From: an uncultured Nocardioides sp.
GTDB lineage: Bacteria > Actinomycetota > Actinomycetes > Propionibacteriales > Nocardioidaceae
Assembly (NCBI RefSeq): GCF_947488515.1
Contig: NZ_CANKZF010000002.1
Coordinates: 718,294-782,293, forward strand
Reading direction: 5' to 3'
Length of the DNA stretch: 64,000 nucleotides
Every line of letters starts with the position of its first letter. The first letter of the stretch is position 1. Of the stretch, positions 1-9,328 are shown one piece after another. The position numbers and the translations under genes are program-made. The notes beneath the pieces were generated by a model, which made no database searches, was not told the origin of the DNA, and was given only the letters and a program-made list of their open reading frames with translations.

Positions 1-703
1 GGCGGACCGAGCGCAGGAGCGCGACGGAGACGATGACGAGCCAGATCGGTCCGGTCATGCCCGCCATGTACTGCACGGGGCTGACGAGGAACAGCGTGGT
101 GATGCCGCCGAGCACGAGGCTGGTCCAGCCGAGCCAGCGGGCGATGGCGCCCTGCCGGAACGCCGCGCTGGCCATGGCGAGGGCGGTGAGCCCGATGCCG
201 CCCCAGAGCCACGGGATCGTGCCGATCCAGTGGCCGAAGAAGACGACCGTCTCGGGGACGAGGACGCTGTCGGGGTCGGCGAGCCCGAAGGCGAACTCGG
301 TGGTCAGGCCGGCCCCCAGCAGCTGGGCGACGCACACCATCACCAGCCCGATCGCCGCCACTCCCGGCACGATGCTGTCGGCGTGCGTACGTCGCTGCAG
401 GTGGCGGTGCAGGCCGGCCGCGAAGACGACCAGGAGGGCGCAGGAGACCATCGTCGCGGTGTGAAAGGTCAGGATCTGCGGCACGAGCTCCGCGGTGGCC
501 TCGGTGATCGCCTCGGGGTCGCCACTGGTGGCCGGGTCGTAGACGGCGTCGACCATGCCGCTGGCGACGACGGAGGCGATCCCGGCGACGCCGGCACCGA
601 GGCCCGCGAGCACCCACCCGCGGCCGGGTGGCCGGGTCGGTGCGCCGGTGCTGGCGTCGCGGTGCGGACCGGACGCGGTGGACGGGTCGAGCGTGGTGCT
701 CAT
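1..703 (-). CDS. Multi-pass membrane protein, 3' end beyond the window
   Basis: The frame is open from an ATG at 703 on the minus strand to the window edge, so about 234 N-terminal residues are visible and the C-terminus is missing. The start follows a GAGGAG ribosome site at about 8 bases. A Ser/Thr/Pro-rich cytoplasmic head of about 28 residues leads into roughly six hydrophobic segments separated by short loops. I do not recognise the family; it resembles small uncharacterised actinobacterial integral membrane proteins. It lies 118 bases downstream of the XRE/NB-ARC regulator on the same strand and may be co-transcribed with it. Function unknown; the coding call itself is firm. Confidence 0.75.
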   Translation of the reverse strand, partial: MSTTLDPSTASGPHRDASTGAPTRPPGRGWVLAGLGAGVAGIASVVASGMVDAVYDPATSGDPEAITEATAELVPQILTFHTATMVSCALLVVFAAGLHRHLQRRTHADSIVPGVAAIGLVMVCVAQLLGAGLTTEFAFGLADPDSVLVPETVVFFGHWIGTIPWLWGGIGLTALAMASAAFRQGAIARWLGWTSLVLGGITTLFLVSPVQYMAGMTGPIWLVIVSVALLRSVR

Positions 704-821
704 CTGCGGCTCCTCAGGGTGGGGGCACGGGTGCGTGCCGTGCCCTCACCCTCGGCGCCGTACGACGTCGTCGACCACGGACAGCAGCAGGTGTACGAGC
801 GGTGTACGGGGTCCGGCCGGG

Positions 822-3149
822 TCAGCCCGCGGCCACGCCGGGGTCGTGCAGCATCGCGGCGGCCTGGGCGCCGGTGAACCCGCGCCCGGTGTCGAGGGCG
901 TCGTCGTAGCGGTCGGCGCCGAGGTGCGAGCAGGCGTCGTCGGCGGCGGCGGTGATGGCGGCGGGGTCGGGCCGGTAGTAGCCGTAGCCCTGCGCTCCCT
1001 GGGCCTCGCGGATCGCCTGGGCGGCGCCGAGCAGCAGCGGCACCCGCGCGTGCTGGTCGGAGGCCGCGGCGAGCACCGCTCCCGCGTCGAGGAGGTAGGC
1101 GAGGTTGGCCTGGTCGCCGGTCTCGAGCGACAGCCGGGTGCTCTCCTGGAGGTGGCGGCGAGCGGCGTCGTGGTCGCCGCGCCCGAGCTCGACCTGGAAG
1201 AGGTTGTAGAGCGCGATGTAGGACGACAAGCGGTCCTCTCGACTCCTCGCCGAGGCCAGGCCGGCCTCGATCAGCCGCACCGCCTCGTCGGCGTCACCCT
1301 CGAGGAGTGCCACGGTGCCCAGCCAGACGTGCGCCAGCCCCCAGGTCCACTGGACCTCGGGGCCGCCGACCCGGGCATGGTGCCTGGCCGCCTCGAAACG
1401 GTCGCGGGCCAGGGCGAGGTCGCCGTCGACGAGTGCCACCAGGCCCTCGCCCGCAACAGCGTTGGAGAGGATCGCCGGATCGTCGCCGGCGTGCTCGTGG
1501 GAGCGTGCCCACCATCCGGCGGCCGCGGAGACGTCGTCCATGGCGAAGGCCATCGTGGCGGCAGCGAGTGCGGCGCGGGCATGCACGTCGTCAGGCAGGT
1601 CCGCGGCGTGGTGGAGGGCGCTCTCCGCGAACCGCCGGCCGTGGTCGTGGTCGCCGCGCAGCCACCAGTAGAGCCACAGCTCCCACGCCATCCGGGCCGG
1701 GGTCTCGATGTCACCGGCCGCCAGCGAGCGCTCGGCGGCCGCGGTGAGGTTGGCGTGCTCGAGGTCGATGCGGTTGAGCGCCGCGACCTGGCCGCCGTCG
1801 CGATAGCTCGAGTGGTTGGTCTCGGCAACCCCGAGGTAGTGAGCCGCATGGGCCCGCGCGGCGTCCTCCCACTCGCCCGCCTCACGCAGCAGGTCGCGGG
1901 CGTACTGGGCGACCGGCTCCAGCATCCGCAGCCGGCCCGACCCCTCGGCGAGGACCAGGGAGTGCTCGACCAGCTCCTCGAGGCTGGTGACGACCTCGTC
2001 CTCGGCGATCCCGACCCGGGCGGCGATCGCCTCGAGGTCGGCCAGGGTGGTGCCGCCGACGAAGACACCCATGAGCCGCAGCAGCCTGCGTGCGGGTGCG
2101 TCGAGCAGTCCCTGGCTCCAGTCCAGGGTGGCGCGCATCGTGCGCTGGCGGGGCGGGAGGTCGCGCGGACCGGCCTGCAGCGCCGTGTCGAGCCGCTGCA
2201 GCAGCGACGCGGGGTCGAGCAACCGCGCCCGGGCCGCAGCGAGCTCGAGGGCGAGGGGCAGCCCGGCGAGGCGCTCGCAGGTGGCGCCGACGGCCGCGGC
2301 GTCGGCCGGGTCGGCGCCCCAGCCGGGGTTGACCCGCTGCGCGCGATCGAGCAGCAGCCGTGCCGCGGGGGAGGGCGTCCCGTCCGGGTGGTCGTCCACC
2401 TCGAGCGGCTCCACGGCGTACTCCGTCTCGCCGCGCACGCGCAGCGGCGCGCGGCTGGTGGCCAGGACGGACAGGTCGGGCACCGCCTCGACGATCGCGG
2501 CGACGTCCGGCGCGGCATCGAGGAGGTGCTCGACGTTGTCCAGCACGAGGAGCAGGTGCTGGCCGCGCAGCCGGTCGACGATGTCGTCGGCGACGGACCG
2601 CGCGGGGTCGCGGGTGGCGGCCACGGCGTCGGCGACCGCCGGGAGCAGCTGACCCGGCTCGAGGAGCGGCGCGAGCTCGACCAGGCGTACGCCGTCGGCG
2701 TAGCGGTCGCGGACCGACGCCGCTGCGGCCAGGGACAGGCGGGTCTTGCCCACGCCGCCGGGGCCGCTGAGGGTGACGAGGCGGCTCGTGCGCAGGAGGT
2801 CGGCGACGCGGCCGACGTCGTCGTCGCGACCGATGAGCGGCGTGGCCGGGACCGGCAGGTCGCGCCTGCCGGAGGTGCCGTCCGCCGCCGAGGTCGGTGC
2901 GGCGTTGCGCGCTGACCGCGACGGGACCGCGGCCAGCAGCGCGGCGCGCTGGTCCTCGTCCAGGTCGAGCGCGGTCGCCAGCGAGCGCAGTGTGTGCGGG
3001 TAGGGCCGGGTCCGGGTGCCGCGCTCCAGCGCACTGATCGCGTGCGGGCTCAGCCCTGCGCGCTCGGCCAGCTCCTCCTGCGAGAGACCGGCGTCCTCCC
3101 GCAGGGCACGCAGCACCGAGCCGAGGGTGCCGTCCCCACGTGTCCCCAC
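822..3149 (-). CDS. XRE-family HTH / NB-ARC-type ATPase / TPR transcriptional regulator
   Basis: This 775-residue protein has three parts. Residues 10-72 form an XRE helix-turn-helix with the typical SQEELAERAG and ISALERG stretches. A signal-transduction ATPase follows, with P-loop GPGGVGKT at 129-136 and Walker B LLLVLDN near 190. The helical, alanine-rich C-terminal half is TPR-like. It matches the COG3903-type predicted ATPase regulators, except that the DNA-binding domain is N-terminal XRE and there is no C-terminal LuxR helix-turn-helix. The GTG start at 3149 lies 4 bases after GGAGG. Target genes are unknown; the downstream membrane protein is the obvious candidate. The role is inferred from domains only. 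Confidence 0.85.
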   Translation of the reverse strand: MGTRGDGTLGSVLRALREDAGLSQEELAERAGLSPHAISALERGTRTRPYPHTLRSLATALDLDEDQRAALLAAVPSRSARNAAPTSAADGTSGRRDLPVPATPLIGRDDDVGRVADLLRTSRLVTLSGPGGVGKTRLSLAAAASVRDRYADGVRLVELAPLLEPGQLLPAVADAVAATRDPARSVADDIVDRLRGQHLLLVLDNVEHLLDAAPDVAAIVEAVPDLSVLATSRAPLRVRGETEYAVEPLEVDDHPDGTPSPAARLLLDRAQRVNPGWGADPADAAAVGATCERLAGLPLALELAAARARLLDPASLLQRLDTALQAGPRDLPPRQRTMRATLDWSQGLLDAPARRLLRLMGVFVGGTTLADLEAIAARVGIAEDEVVTSLEELVEHSLVLAEGSGRLRMLEPVAQYARDLLREAGEWEDAARAHAAHYLGVAETNHSSYRDGGQVAALNRIDLEHANLTAAAERSLAAGDIETPARMAWELWLYWWLRGDHDHGRRFAESALHHAADLPDDVHARAALAAATMAFAMDDVSAAAGWWARSHEHAGDDPAILSNAVAGEGLVALVDGDLALARDRFEAARHHARVGGPEVQWTWGLAHVWLGTVALLEGDADEAVRLIEAGLASARSREDRLSSYIALYNLFQVELGRGDHDAARRHLQESTRLSLETGDQANLAYLLDAGAVLAAASDQHARVPLLLGAAQAIREAQGAQGYGYYRPDPAAITAAADDACSHLGADRYDDALDTGRGFTGAQAAAMLHDPGVAAG

Positions 3150-3255
3150 GTCACCTCCGTGACCGCCCGTCGTCCCACGCCCCGAGTGCTCGGGAGTGTA
3201 GTGACATCCGCGGCTCCGGAAGAAGGGTCGTGACGCACGAACCCCATGGACGCCG

Positions 3256-3288
3256 CGAGGGCCATGCGGCGAAGCCGCATGGCCCTCG
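3256..3288 (-). terminator. Hairpin downstream of gltA
   Basis: A perfect 15-bp stem (3256-3270 with 3274-3288) closes on a 3-base loop and sits 25 bases beyond the gltA stop. No T-run follows, as is usual for actinobacterial intrinsic terminators. It separates gltA from the XRE/NB-ARC regulator on the same strand. Confidence 0.75.
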
Positions 3289-3313
3289 ATGGCGACCCGT
3301 TGGGCGCTGAGGC

Positions 3314-4618
3314 TCAGCTCCAGCGCTCGGACGCCGGGGTGAAGGTGAGCTCGCGGTCGCCGGTGTAGATCTGCTTGGGACGGGCGATCTTCTGGTCCTT
3401 GTCCTGCACCAGCTCCGACCACTGCGCCAGCCAGCCCGGGGTGCGGCCGATGGCGAACAGCACCGTGAACATCTCCGGCGGGAACTGGAAGGCCTCGTAG
3501 ATCAGGCCCGAGTAGAAGTCCACGTTGGGGTAGAGCTTGCGCTTGACGAAGTACTCGTCCTCCAGCGCGATCTTCTCCAGCTCCAGCGCGATGTCGAGCA
3601 GCGGGTTGGTGCCGGTGACCTCGAAGACGTCCTCGGCGGACTTCTTGATGATCTTGGCGCGCGGGTCGTAGTTCTTGTAGACCCGGTGGCCGAAGCCCAT
3701 CAGACGCTCGTTGCCGTCCTTCACGCCGTCGATGAAGGCGGGGATGTTCTCCTTGCTGCCGATGCGCTTGAGCATCCGCAGCACGGCCTCGTTGGCGCCG
3801 CCGTGCAGCGGGCCGTAGAGCGCGCCGACGCCGGCCGAGACGGCCGAGTAGGGGTCGACCTGCGAGGAGCCGACCGAGCGGACCGCGTTGGTCGAGCAGT
3901 TCTGCTCGTGGTCGGCGTGGAGGATGAAGAGCACGTCGAGGGCCTTGACCAGGCGCTCGTCGGCCTCGAACTTCGACTCGCTCATCTTGAACAGCATCGA
4001 GAGGAAGTTGGCGGTGTAGCCGAGGTCGTTGTCGGGGTAGACGTAGGGCTTGCCCTGCGCGTGCCGGAACGACCAGGCGCCGAGGGTCGGCATCTTCGCG
4101 ATCATGCGGACGATCTGCATGTGGCGGTTGTCCGCGTCGCTGATGTTGCGGGCGTCGGGGTAGAACGTCGACAGCGCGCCGACCGAGGCCATCAGCATGC
4201 CCATCGGGTGGGCGTCGTAGCGGAAGCCCTGCATGAAGGTCTTCACGTTCTCGTGCACGAACGTGTGGTAGGTGATCTCGTGCACCCAGGCGTCGTACTG
4301 CTCCTTGGTGGGCAGCTCGCCGTGGATCAGTAGGTAGGCCACCTCGAGGAAGTTGGACTTCTCCGCGAGCTGCTCGATCGGGTACCCGCGGTACTCGAGG
4401 ATGCCCTTGTCCCCGTCGATGAAGGTGACGGCCGAGCGGCACGAGGCGGTGTTGACGAACCCGGGGTCGTAGGTCGCGAGACCGGGCTGCTCCTCATCGA
4501 GGCGGATCTGCCCGAGATCCTTGGCCGCGATCGTGTTGTCGGTGATCGCGATGTCGTACTTCTGACCAGTCCGGTTGTCGGTGACAGTCAGGGAATCCTT
4601 GGCCGCAACGTCGGTCAC
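3314..4618 (-). CDS. gltA: Citrate synthase
   Basis: This cytoplasmic enzyme condenses oxaloacetate and acetyl-CoA to citrate, the entry step of the TCA cycle. The 434-residue length fits the hexameric type II (GltA) family. Visible landmarks are the HADHEQNCST segment, GPLHGGANE with an active-site His, GFGHRVYKNYDPRA, and a C-terminal YPNVDFYSG carrying the catalytic Asp. The N-terminal beta domain typical of bacterial GltA is present (LTVTDNRTGQKYD). The GTG start at 4618 is chosen because AGGAG lies 5-6 bases upstream and the conserved N-terminus begins there. It is separated by 118 bases from the FAD oxidoreductase upstream and ends in a strong hairpin, so it is probably monocistronic. 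Confidence 0.97.
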   Translation of the reverse strand: MTDVAAKDSLTVTDNRTGQKYDIAITDNTIAAKDLGQIRLDEEQPGLATYDPGFVNTASCRSAVTFIDGDKGILEYRGYPIEQLAEKSNFLEVAYLLIHGELPTKEQYDAWVHEITYHTFVHENVKTFMQGFRYDAHPMGMLMASVGALSTFYPDARNISDADNRHMQIVRMIAKMPTLGAWSFRHAQGKPYVYPDNDLGYTANFLSMLFKMSESKFEADERLVKALDVLFILHADHEQNCSTNAVRSVGSSQVDPYSAVSAGVGALYGPLHGGANEAVLRMLKRIGSKENIPAFIDGVKDGNERLMGFGHRVYKNYDPRAKIIKKSAEDVFEVTGTNPLLDIALELEKIALEDEYFVKRKLYPNVDFYSGLIYEAFQFPPEMFTVLFAIGRTPGWLAQWSELVQDKDQKIARPKQIYTGDRELTFTPASERWS

Positions 4619-4736
4619 GTCGGCTCCTGTTCATACGTATTTGTACGTCTGTGGGGTCCCCTCAACCTAGTCCGCCGCCTGCGAGGACCGCGAATCAGGT
4701 GTCCAGCAGTGGGACGGGCGCCGAGGCCCCCCGAGG

Positions 4737-6062
4737 TCAGCGTCCCGCGACGCGGTGCGCGACGCGGGCGATGCGGCTGGTGCGTCGCAGACCGTCGTCC
4801 TCGCGGCGGTCCGCGGCGCGGTAGAGGCCGTACAGCGCGTGCACGCCGGCCCAGCGGAACGGCTCCGGCTCCCACCTCCGGACCCGGTGCCCGGTCCACG
4901 GCAAGCGGGTCAGGTCGGTGTCGTGGCCGAGCACCAGGTCGCGCAGCGTGCGGCCGGCCAGGTTGGTCGCGGTGAGCCCCGAGCCGACGTAGCCGCCGGC
5001 ATGCCCGAGGCCGGTCGTGGGGTCGTACGAGACGCTGGCGCTCCAGTCGCGCGGCACCCCCAGGACACCGCACCAGGCGTGGTCGAGCCCGACGCCGGCC
5101 AGCGACGGGAACAGGCTCGTAAGCGTCGAGCGCAGCGACTCGACGGTCCGGTCCTGGGTGCGGCCGTCGACGTCGGTGCGCGAGCCGAAGCGGTAGGGGA
5201 TGCCGCGCCCGCCCATCGCGATGCGGCCGTCGGCGGTGCGCTGGGCGTAGCAGTAGGCGTGCGCCTCGTCGCCGAGCAGCTCCTCGCCGGCCCACCCGAT
5301 CTCGCCCCACTGCGCGTCGGTGAGCGGCGCGGTCACGACGATCGCGGAGTTCATCGGCAGCCAGTCGCGGCGGTGCCCGGCGAGCCCGGCGGTGAACCCC
5401 TCCAGGCACCGCAGCACCACTGGCGCCCGCACCGTGCCGCGGTCGGTCGCCACCGCACCGGCGGAGACCGACGTGACCCGGGTGCCCTCGTGGATGCGTA
5501 CGCCGCGCTCCCGCACGACGCGCGCGACGCCCGACACCAGACGGGCCGGCTGCACGCGGGCGCAGTCGGGGTCGAAGTGCCCGGACACGGCTCCGGCCAC
5601 CCGGACCCGGTCGGCCACCTGCCCGGCGGTGAGCTCCCCGTCGAGCCGCTGCCGCTGGGCCTCCGAGCGGGCGACGGTGAGCACGCCGCTGCGCACGATG
5701 TCGGCCTCGATGCCCTCCCGCGCGGCCACCCCGACGACCTCGTCGACCGTGGCGCGCAGGGCGTCCCTGAGGCGCCGGACGCCGTCCTCGCCCGCCACGG
5801 CGGCGTACGTCCGCGCGCTCCCGGCGAGCTCGCTCGACAGCCAGCCGCCGTTGCGCCCGGACGCGCCGAAGCCGGCGAACTCCGCCTCGACCACCCGGAC
5901 GTCGAGGGCCGGGTCGGCCTCCGCGAGGTAGTACGCCGTCCAGAGGCCGGTGAGCCCCCCGCCCACGATCGCGACGTCGCAGGACGTGTCACCCTGGAGC
6001 CGGTCGGTGGGGGAGGGCAGCCCGACCTGCTGCCACCAGAAGGACACGCCGCCGTTGCGCAC
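4737..6062 (-). CDS. FAD-dependent oxidoreductase (DAO / gamma-glutamylputrescine oxidase-like)
   Basis: This 441-residue flavoprotein belongs to the DAO superfamily. An N-terminal dinucleotide-binding motif [15 protein letters not shown] is followed by [11 protein letters not shown], characteristic of the PuuB/ordL-like branch that oxidises amines or N-methyl amino acids. A C-terminal [15 protein letters not shown] contacts FAD in relatives. The frame extends upstream to 6200, but the family consensus starts near the SFWW segment. The GTG at 6062 also has CACAAT exactly 6 bases upstream, consistent with a leaderless start; GTG 6047 is the alternative. It is divergent from rplM. The substrate cannot be read from sequence; polyamine or glycine-type amines are possible. 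Confidence 0.85.
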   Translation of the reverse strand: MRNGGVSFWWQQVGLPSPTDRLQGDTSCDVAIVGGGLTGLWTAYYLAEADPALDVRVVEAEFAGFGASGRNGGWLSSELAGSARTYAAVAGEDGVRRLRDALRATVDEVVGVAAREGIEADIVRSGVLTVARSEAQRQRLDGELTAGQVADRVRVAGAVSGHFDPDCARVQPARLVSGVARVVRERGVRIHEGTRVTSVSAGAVATDRGTVRAPVVLRCLEGFTAGLAGHRRDWLPMNSAIVVTAPLTDAQWGEIGWAGEELLGDEAHAYCYAQRTADGRIAMGGRGIPYRFGSRTDVDGRTQDRTVESLRSTLTSLFPSLAGVGLDHAWCGVLGVPRDWSASVSYDPTTGLGHAGGYVGSGLTATNLAGRTLRDLVLGHDTDLTRLPWTGHRVRRWEPEPFRWAGVHALYGLYRAADRREDDGLRRTSRIARVAHRVAGR

Positions 6063-6068
6063 GCCGCC

Positions 6069-6074
6069 ATTGTG
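6069..6074 (-). promoter_or_regulatory. Candidate -10 (CACAAT) of the FAD oxidoreductase
   Basis: CACAAT on the minus strand ends 6 bases before the GTG at 6062, and no ribosome site is visible. The same hexamer sits before coaA. Confidence 0.4.
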
Positions 6075-6272
6075 CTCGCGCGTCCCCGCTCCGGCAGCCC
6101 GCTCGCCGTTTTGCCCCCCTCGCGCGTGAGCCGTAGTCTTGCTGGTCGCGACTCCTGCCGCGCCCGCTCCTTCAGGGACGGGTGCAGATCCGGACGTCAT
6201 CCCCCGCCGAGCCAGCTCTCGGGGTGGGAGCGATCCGGGCCGTGTTCGTCAGAAGCCGCAGCAGCACCAGTC

Positions 6273-6290
6273 GGCCCTCGTCCGAGGGCC
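6273..6290 (+). other. Hairpin in the rplM leader
   Basis: A 7-bp perfect stem (6273-6279 with 6284-6290) with a 4-base loop lies 30 bases before the rplM start, within a 258-base divergent intergenic region. L13 leaders are autoregulatory sites in some bacteria; whether this one is cannot be decided here. Confidence 0.35.
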
Positions 6291-6320
6291 GGGACCAACG
6301 AACCAGAACGGGATACCGCC

Positions 6321-6764
6321 GTGCGCACGTACAGCCCCAAGCCCGCTGACATCCAGCGTGAGTGGCACGTCATCGACGCCACCGACGTGGTCCTGGGCCG
6401 CCTCGCCGTCCAGACCGCCAACCTCCTCCGCGGCAAGCACAAGCCGACCTTCGCCCCCCACATGGACATGGGCGACTTCGTGATCATCGTGAACGCGTCG
6501 AAGGTGTCGCTCTCCGGGACGAAGAAGACCACCAAGATGGCCTACCGCCACTCCGGCTTCCCGGGCGGCCTCTCGGCCACCCCCTTCGGTGAGCTCCTCG
6601 AGAAGGACGCCCGCAAGGCCATCGAGGGCGCCGTGTGGGGCATGCTCCCGAAGAACAAGCTCGGTCGACAGGTGCTGAAGAAGCTCAAGGTCTACTCCGG
6701 CCCCGACCACCCGCACCTGGCCCAGCAGGCCACTCCCTTCGAGATCTCGCAGATCTCCCAGTGA
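6321..6764 (+). CDS. rplM: 50S ribosomal protein L13
   Basis: L13 is an early-assembly large-subunit protein that binds 23S rRNA. The 147-residue product has the full family signature: [15 protein letters not shown] near the N-terminus, [28 protein letters not shown], and a [12 protein letters not shown] segment before the C-terminal PHLAQQ tail. The GTG at 6321 gives the usual length; the open frame extends further upstream but the family does not. The ribosome site is weak. It is followed after 14 bases by rpsI, the universal L13-S9 operon arrangement. Confidence 0.98.
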   Translation: MRTYSPKPADIQREWHVIDATDVVLGRLAVQTANLLRGKHKPTFAPHMDMGDFVIIVNASKVSLSGTKKTTKMAYRHSGFPGGLSATPFGELLEKDARKAIEGAVWGMLPKNKLGRQVLKKLKVYSGPDHPHLAQQATPFEISQISQ

Positions 6765-6778
6765 CTGAGGACGCACAG

Positions 6779-7291
6779 ATGACTGAGAACACCACCCTGG
6801 ACTCGGGCGAGGTCGAGGAGACCTTCGAGACCGGCGCCGACGGCGTGAGCTACACCTCCGAGAGCGACGCCTCCGCCGACACCCCGGCCCGTCCGGCCAC
6901 CATCGCCCCCGGCGCGGCCACCGGCCGTCGCAAGGAGGCCGTCGCCCGCGTGCGCATCGTGCCCGGCACCGGCGAGTGGACCATCAACGGCCGCTCGATG
7001 GACAGCTACTTCCCGAACAAGCTGCACCAGCAGATCGCCAACGAGCCGTTCGTCGAGCTGCAGCTCGAGGGTCGCTTCGACGTGATCGCCCGCATCCACG
7101 GCGGCGGCATCGCCGGCCAGGCCGGCGCCCTGCGCCTCGGCGTGGCGCGCTCCCTCAACGGGATCGACACCGACGCCAACCGCCCGGCGCTGAAGAAGGC
7201 CGGTCTGCTCACCCGCGACGCCCGCGTCGTGGAGCGCAAGAAGGCCGGGCTCAAGAAGGCCCGCAAGGCCTCGCAGTTCAGCAAGCGCTGA
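6779..7291 (+). CDS. rpsI: 30S ribosomal protein S9
   Basis: S9 is a small-subunit head protein whose basic C-terminal tail reaches the P-site tRNA. The 170-residue product has the conserved core from [15 protein letters not shown], through [19 protein letters not shown], to the terminal [12 protein letters not shown]. The first 45 or so residues form an acidic Thr/Glu/Asp-rich extension, normal for actinobacterial S9 and absent in E. coli. The ATG at 6779 lies 14 bases after rplM. Transcription of the pair ends at the strong hairpin beginning at 7307. Confidence 0.98.
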   Translation: MTENTTLDSGEVEETFETGADGVSYTSESDASADTPARPATIAPGAATGRRKEAVARVRIVPGTGEWTINGRSMDSYFPNKLHQQIANEPFVELQLEGRFDVIARIHGGGIAGQAGALRLGVARSLNGIDTDANRPALKKAGLLTRDARVVERKKAGLKKARKASQFSKR

Positions 7292-7306
7292 TCCAGCCTG
7301 CACCTC

Positions 7307-7340
7307 GAGGCCCGCACCGTCGTCCGACGGTGCGGGCCTC
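7307..7340 (+). terminator. rplM-rpsI terminator hairpin
   Basis: A perfect 16-bp inverted repeat (7307-7322 with 7325-7340) separated by 2 bases starts 15 bases after the rpsI stop. It folds as a 15-bp stem with a 4-base loop, without a T-run. Confidence 0.85.
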
Positions 7341-7383
7341 GTCGCATGTCCGGCCTCGTTTCTGCACCGGACGCGGCGACCCG

Positions 7384-7389
7384 TAGGCT
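7384..7389 (+). promoter_or_regulatory. Candidate leaderless -10 (TAGGCT) of glmM
   Basis: TAGGCT ends 8 bases before the glmM ATG at 7398, where no Shine-Dalgarno sequence is visible. Confidence 0.55.
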
Positions 7390-7397
7390 CCCGGGCC

Positions 7398-8747
7398 ATG
7401 ACGCGACTCTTCGGCACCGACGGCGTCCGGGGCCTGGCCAACGCCGACCTGACGGCGGAGCTCGCCCTCGACCTCTCGGTCTGCGCCGCCCACGTCCTGG
7501 CCGATCGCGGCGAGTTCGCGGGGCACCGACCCCTCGCCGTCGTGGGCCGCGACACCCGCATCTCCGGCCAGTTCCTCGAGGCCGCGGTCGTCGCGGGCCT
7601 CGCGTCGGCCGGTGTCGACGTGCTCCTGCTCGGCGTGCTGCCGACGCCCGGTGTGGCCTACATGACCGACAGGCTGGGCGCCGACCTCGGCGTCATGCTG
7701 TCGGCGTCCCACAACCCCATGCCCGACAACGGCATCAAGTTCCTCGCCCGCGGCGGGCACAAGCTCGACGACGCGATCGAGATCGCGATCGAGCGGCGGA
7801 TGGGCGAGCCGTGGGAGCGCCCCACCGGTGGCAGCGTCGGCCGGGTGAGCACCTACGAGACCGCGGTCGAGGAGTACGCCGCCCACCTCGAGAGCACGAT
7901 CAGCCACCCGCTGGTGGGGCTCAAGGTCGTCCTCGACTGCGCCGAGGGCGCCGCGCACGCCGCCGGTCCGCGTGCGCTCGAGGACGCCGGCGCGACCGTG
8001 ATCGCGATCCACGCCGACCCCGACGGCCTCAACATCAACGACAACTGCGGGTCCACGCACCTCGGTGACCTGCAGAAGGCCGTCGTCGAGCACGGCGCCC
8101 ACGCCGGCTTCGCGCTCGACGGCGACGCCGACCGCTGCCTGGCCGTAGACGCCGACGGCAACGTCGTCGACGGCGACCAGCTCCTCGCGATCCTGTCGCT
8201 CTCGCTGCTCGAGCAGGGCCGGTTGGCGAAGGACACCGTCGTCGCCACCGTGATGAGCAACCTCGGCTTCGTGCAGGCCATGCGCGCCGGTGGTGTCGGC
8301 GTGCGCCAGACCAAGGTCGGCGACCGCTACGTCCTGGAGGCGATGAAGGTCTCCGGCTACAACCTCGGCGGCGAGCAGTCCGGCCACGTCATCCTCAGCG
8401 ACCACGCCACCACCGGCGACGGCATCCTGACCACGCTCCACGTCATGGAGCGGATGGCCACCACCGGCCGGTCGCTGGCCGACCTCGCCTCGGTGATGTC
8501 CCGTCTCCCGCAGGTCCTGCTCAACGTCTCGGGCGTCGACAAGTCGCGCGCCGACGAGGACGCCGTTCTGGCCGCGGCCGTCGCGGAGGAGGAGGCCGCG
8601 CTCGGGGAGCGCGGTCGCATCCTGCTGCGCCCGTCCGGCACCGAGCCGATCGTGCGCGTGATGGTCGAGGCGCCCACTGAGGACGAGGCCGAGGGCGTCG
8701 CGTCGCGGCTCGCCGACGTCGTACGCCGCCAGCTCACACTTCCGTGA
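7398..8747 (+). CDS. glmM: Phosphoglucosamine mutase
   Basis: GlmM converts glucosamine-6-phosphate to glucosamine-1-phosphate for UDP-GlcNAc and peptidoglycan synthesis; glmS, which makes its substrate, is 3.8 kb downstream. The 449-residue protein shows [10 protein letters not shown] at the N-terminus, the phosphoserine loop [11 protein letters not shown] with Ser102 at the position used in E. coli GlmM, the metal loop DGDADRC, sugar-binding GGEQSGH, and the C-terminal phosphate-binding [14 protein letters not shown]. There is no ribosome site before the ATG. The stop overlaps the start of the next gene by 4 bases. Confidence 0.97.
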   Translation: MTRLFGTDGVRGLANADLTAELALDLSVCAAHVLADRGEFAGHRPLAVVGRDTRISGQFLEAAVVAGLASAGVDVLLLGVLPTPGVAYMTDRLGADLGVMLSASHNPMPDNGIKFLARGGHKLDDAIEIAIERRMGEPWERPTGGSVGRVSTYETAVEEYAAHLESTISHPLVGLKVVLDCAEGAAHAAGPRALEDAGATVIAIHADPDGLNINDNCGSTHLGDLQKAVVEHGAHAGFALDGDADRCLAVDADGNVVDGDQLLAILSLSLLEQGRLAKDTVVATVMSNLGFVQAMRAGGVGVRQTKVGDRYVLEAMKVSGYNLGGEQSGHVILSDHATTGDGILTTLHVMERMATTGRSLADLASVMSRLPQVLLNVSGVDKSRADEDAVLAAAVAEEEAALGERGRILLRPSGTEPIVRVMVEAPTEDEAEGVASRLADVVRRQLTLP

Positions 8748-9271
8748 CCACCGATCGGCCGGGCCCCGAGGAGCACGAGCCGGAGCACCGCGGGTGGCTC
8801 TCGCTCGGCGACGTGGCCTTCGGGATCGGGATCGGGCTGGCGCTCGCCGTCGTGCTGGCCGTCCTGACGCCCGGCACGCGCGCCCACCTGTTGGGTGGCA
8901 CCGAGCAGCGGGAGACGACGGTCGTCTCCGTGCACGAGGGTCCGCGACCCGGGGAGGACGACCGGACCCTGACCTCCTACGAGCTGCGCTGGTCAGAGGG
9001 CGACGACGTGCGGACCGCGACGTTCCGTCGATCGGGCCCCAAGGAGCGCGAGGTCGGTGACACGTGGACGCTGTGGGTCTCGCCGGACGGCTCGTCGGTG
9101 GAGGCGAGCTCGCCGCTCTCCACCTGGCTCTGGCTGGGGATTGGCATGCCCGCCTTCGTCCTCGTGATCGGCGCCCTCGTGCGCTGGCGGGGGCGCGTGA
9201 TGGCGCGATCGTCCATCCGCGAGGCCGACCGGATCGAAGCAGCCCGCCGACGGCGGGCCTCGCGCTCCTAG
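8744..9271 (+). CDS. Small two-TM membrane protein, DUF3592-like
   Basis: The GTG start overlaps the glmM stop as GTGA, so translation is coupled to glmM. The 175-residue product has an acidic N-terminal head, a transmembrane segment at about residues 20-45, an external beta-rich region of about 75 residues, a second transmembrane segment at about 128-148, and a strongly basic Arg/Ala tail. This two-TM, beta-domain layout matches DUF3592-type proteins, which have no assigned function. The coupling to glmM hints at a cell-envelope role, but that is inference from position only. Confidence 0.75.
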   Translation: MTTDRPGPEEHEPEHRGWLSLGDVAFGIGIGLALAVVLAVLTPGTRAHLLGGTEQRETTVVSVHEGPRPGEDDRTLTSYELRWSEGDDVRTATFRRSGPKEREVGDTWTLWVSPDGSSVEASSPLSTWLWLGIGMPAFVLVIGALVRWRGRVMARSSIREADRIEAARRRRASRS

Positions 9272-9316
9272 GCCTCCCCTGAAGGCGTCGAGACGGCGCG
9301 CGGCATCCCGGGCCAC

Positions 9317-9322
9317 TACCGT
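9317..9322 (+). promoter_or_regulatory. Candidate leaderless -10 (TACCGT) of the tandem GNAT gene
   Basis: TACCGT ends 6 bases before the GTG at 9329. The same hexamer at the same spacing precedes the lipoprotein gene at 23654. Confidence 0.55.
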
Positions 9323-9328
9323 CACGGC

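Noticed and set aside
822..4442. A single 1206-residue minus-strand frame running from gltA into the XRE/NB-ARC gene
   Set aside because: Its first two-thirds are an out-of-frame reading of gltA and the intergenic hairpin; the true gene starts at GTG 3149 with a ribosome site.
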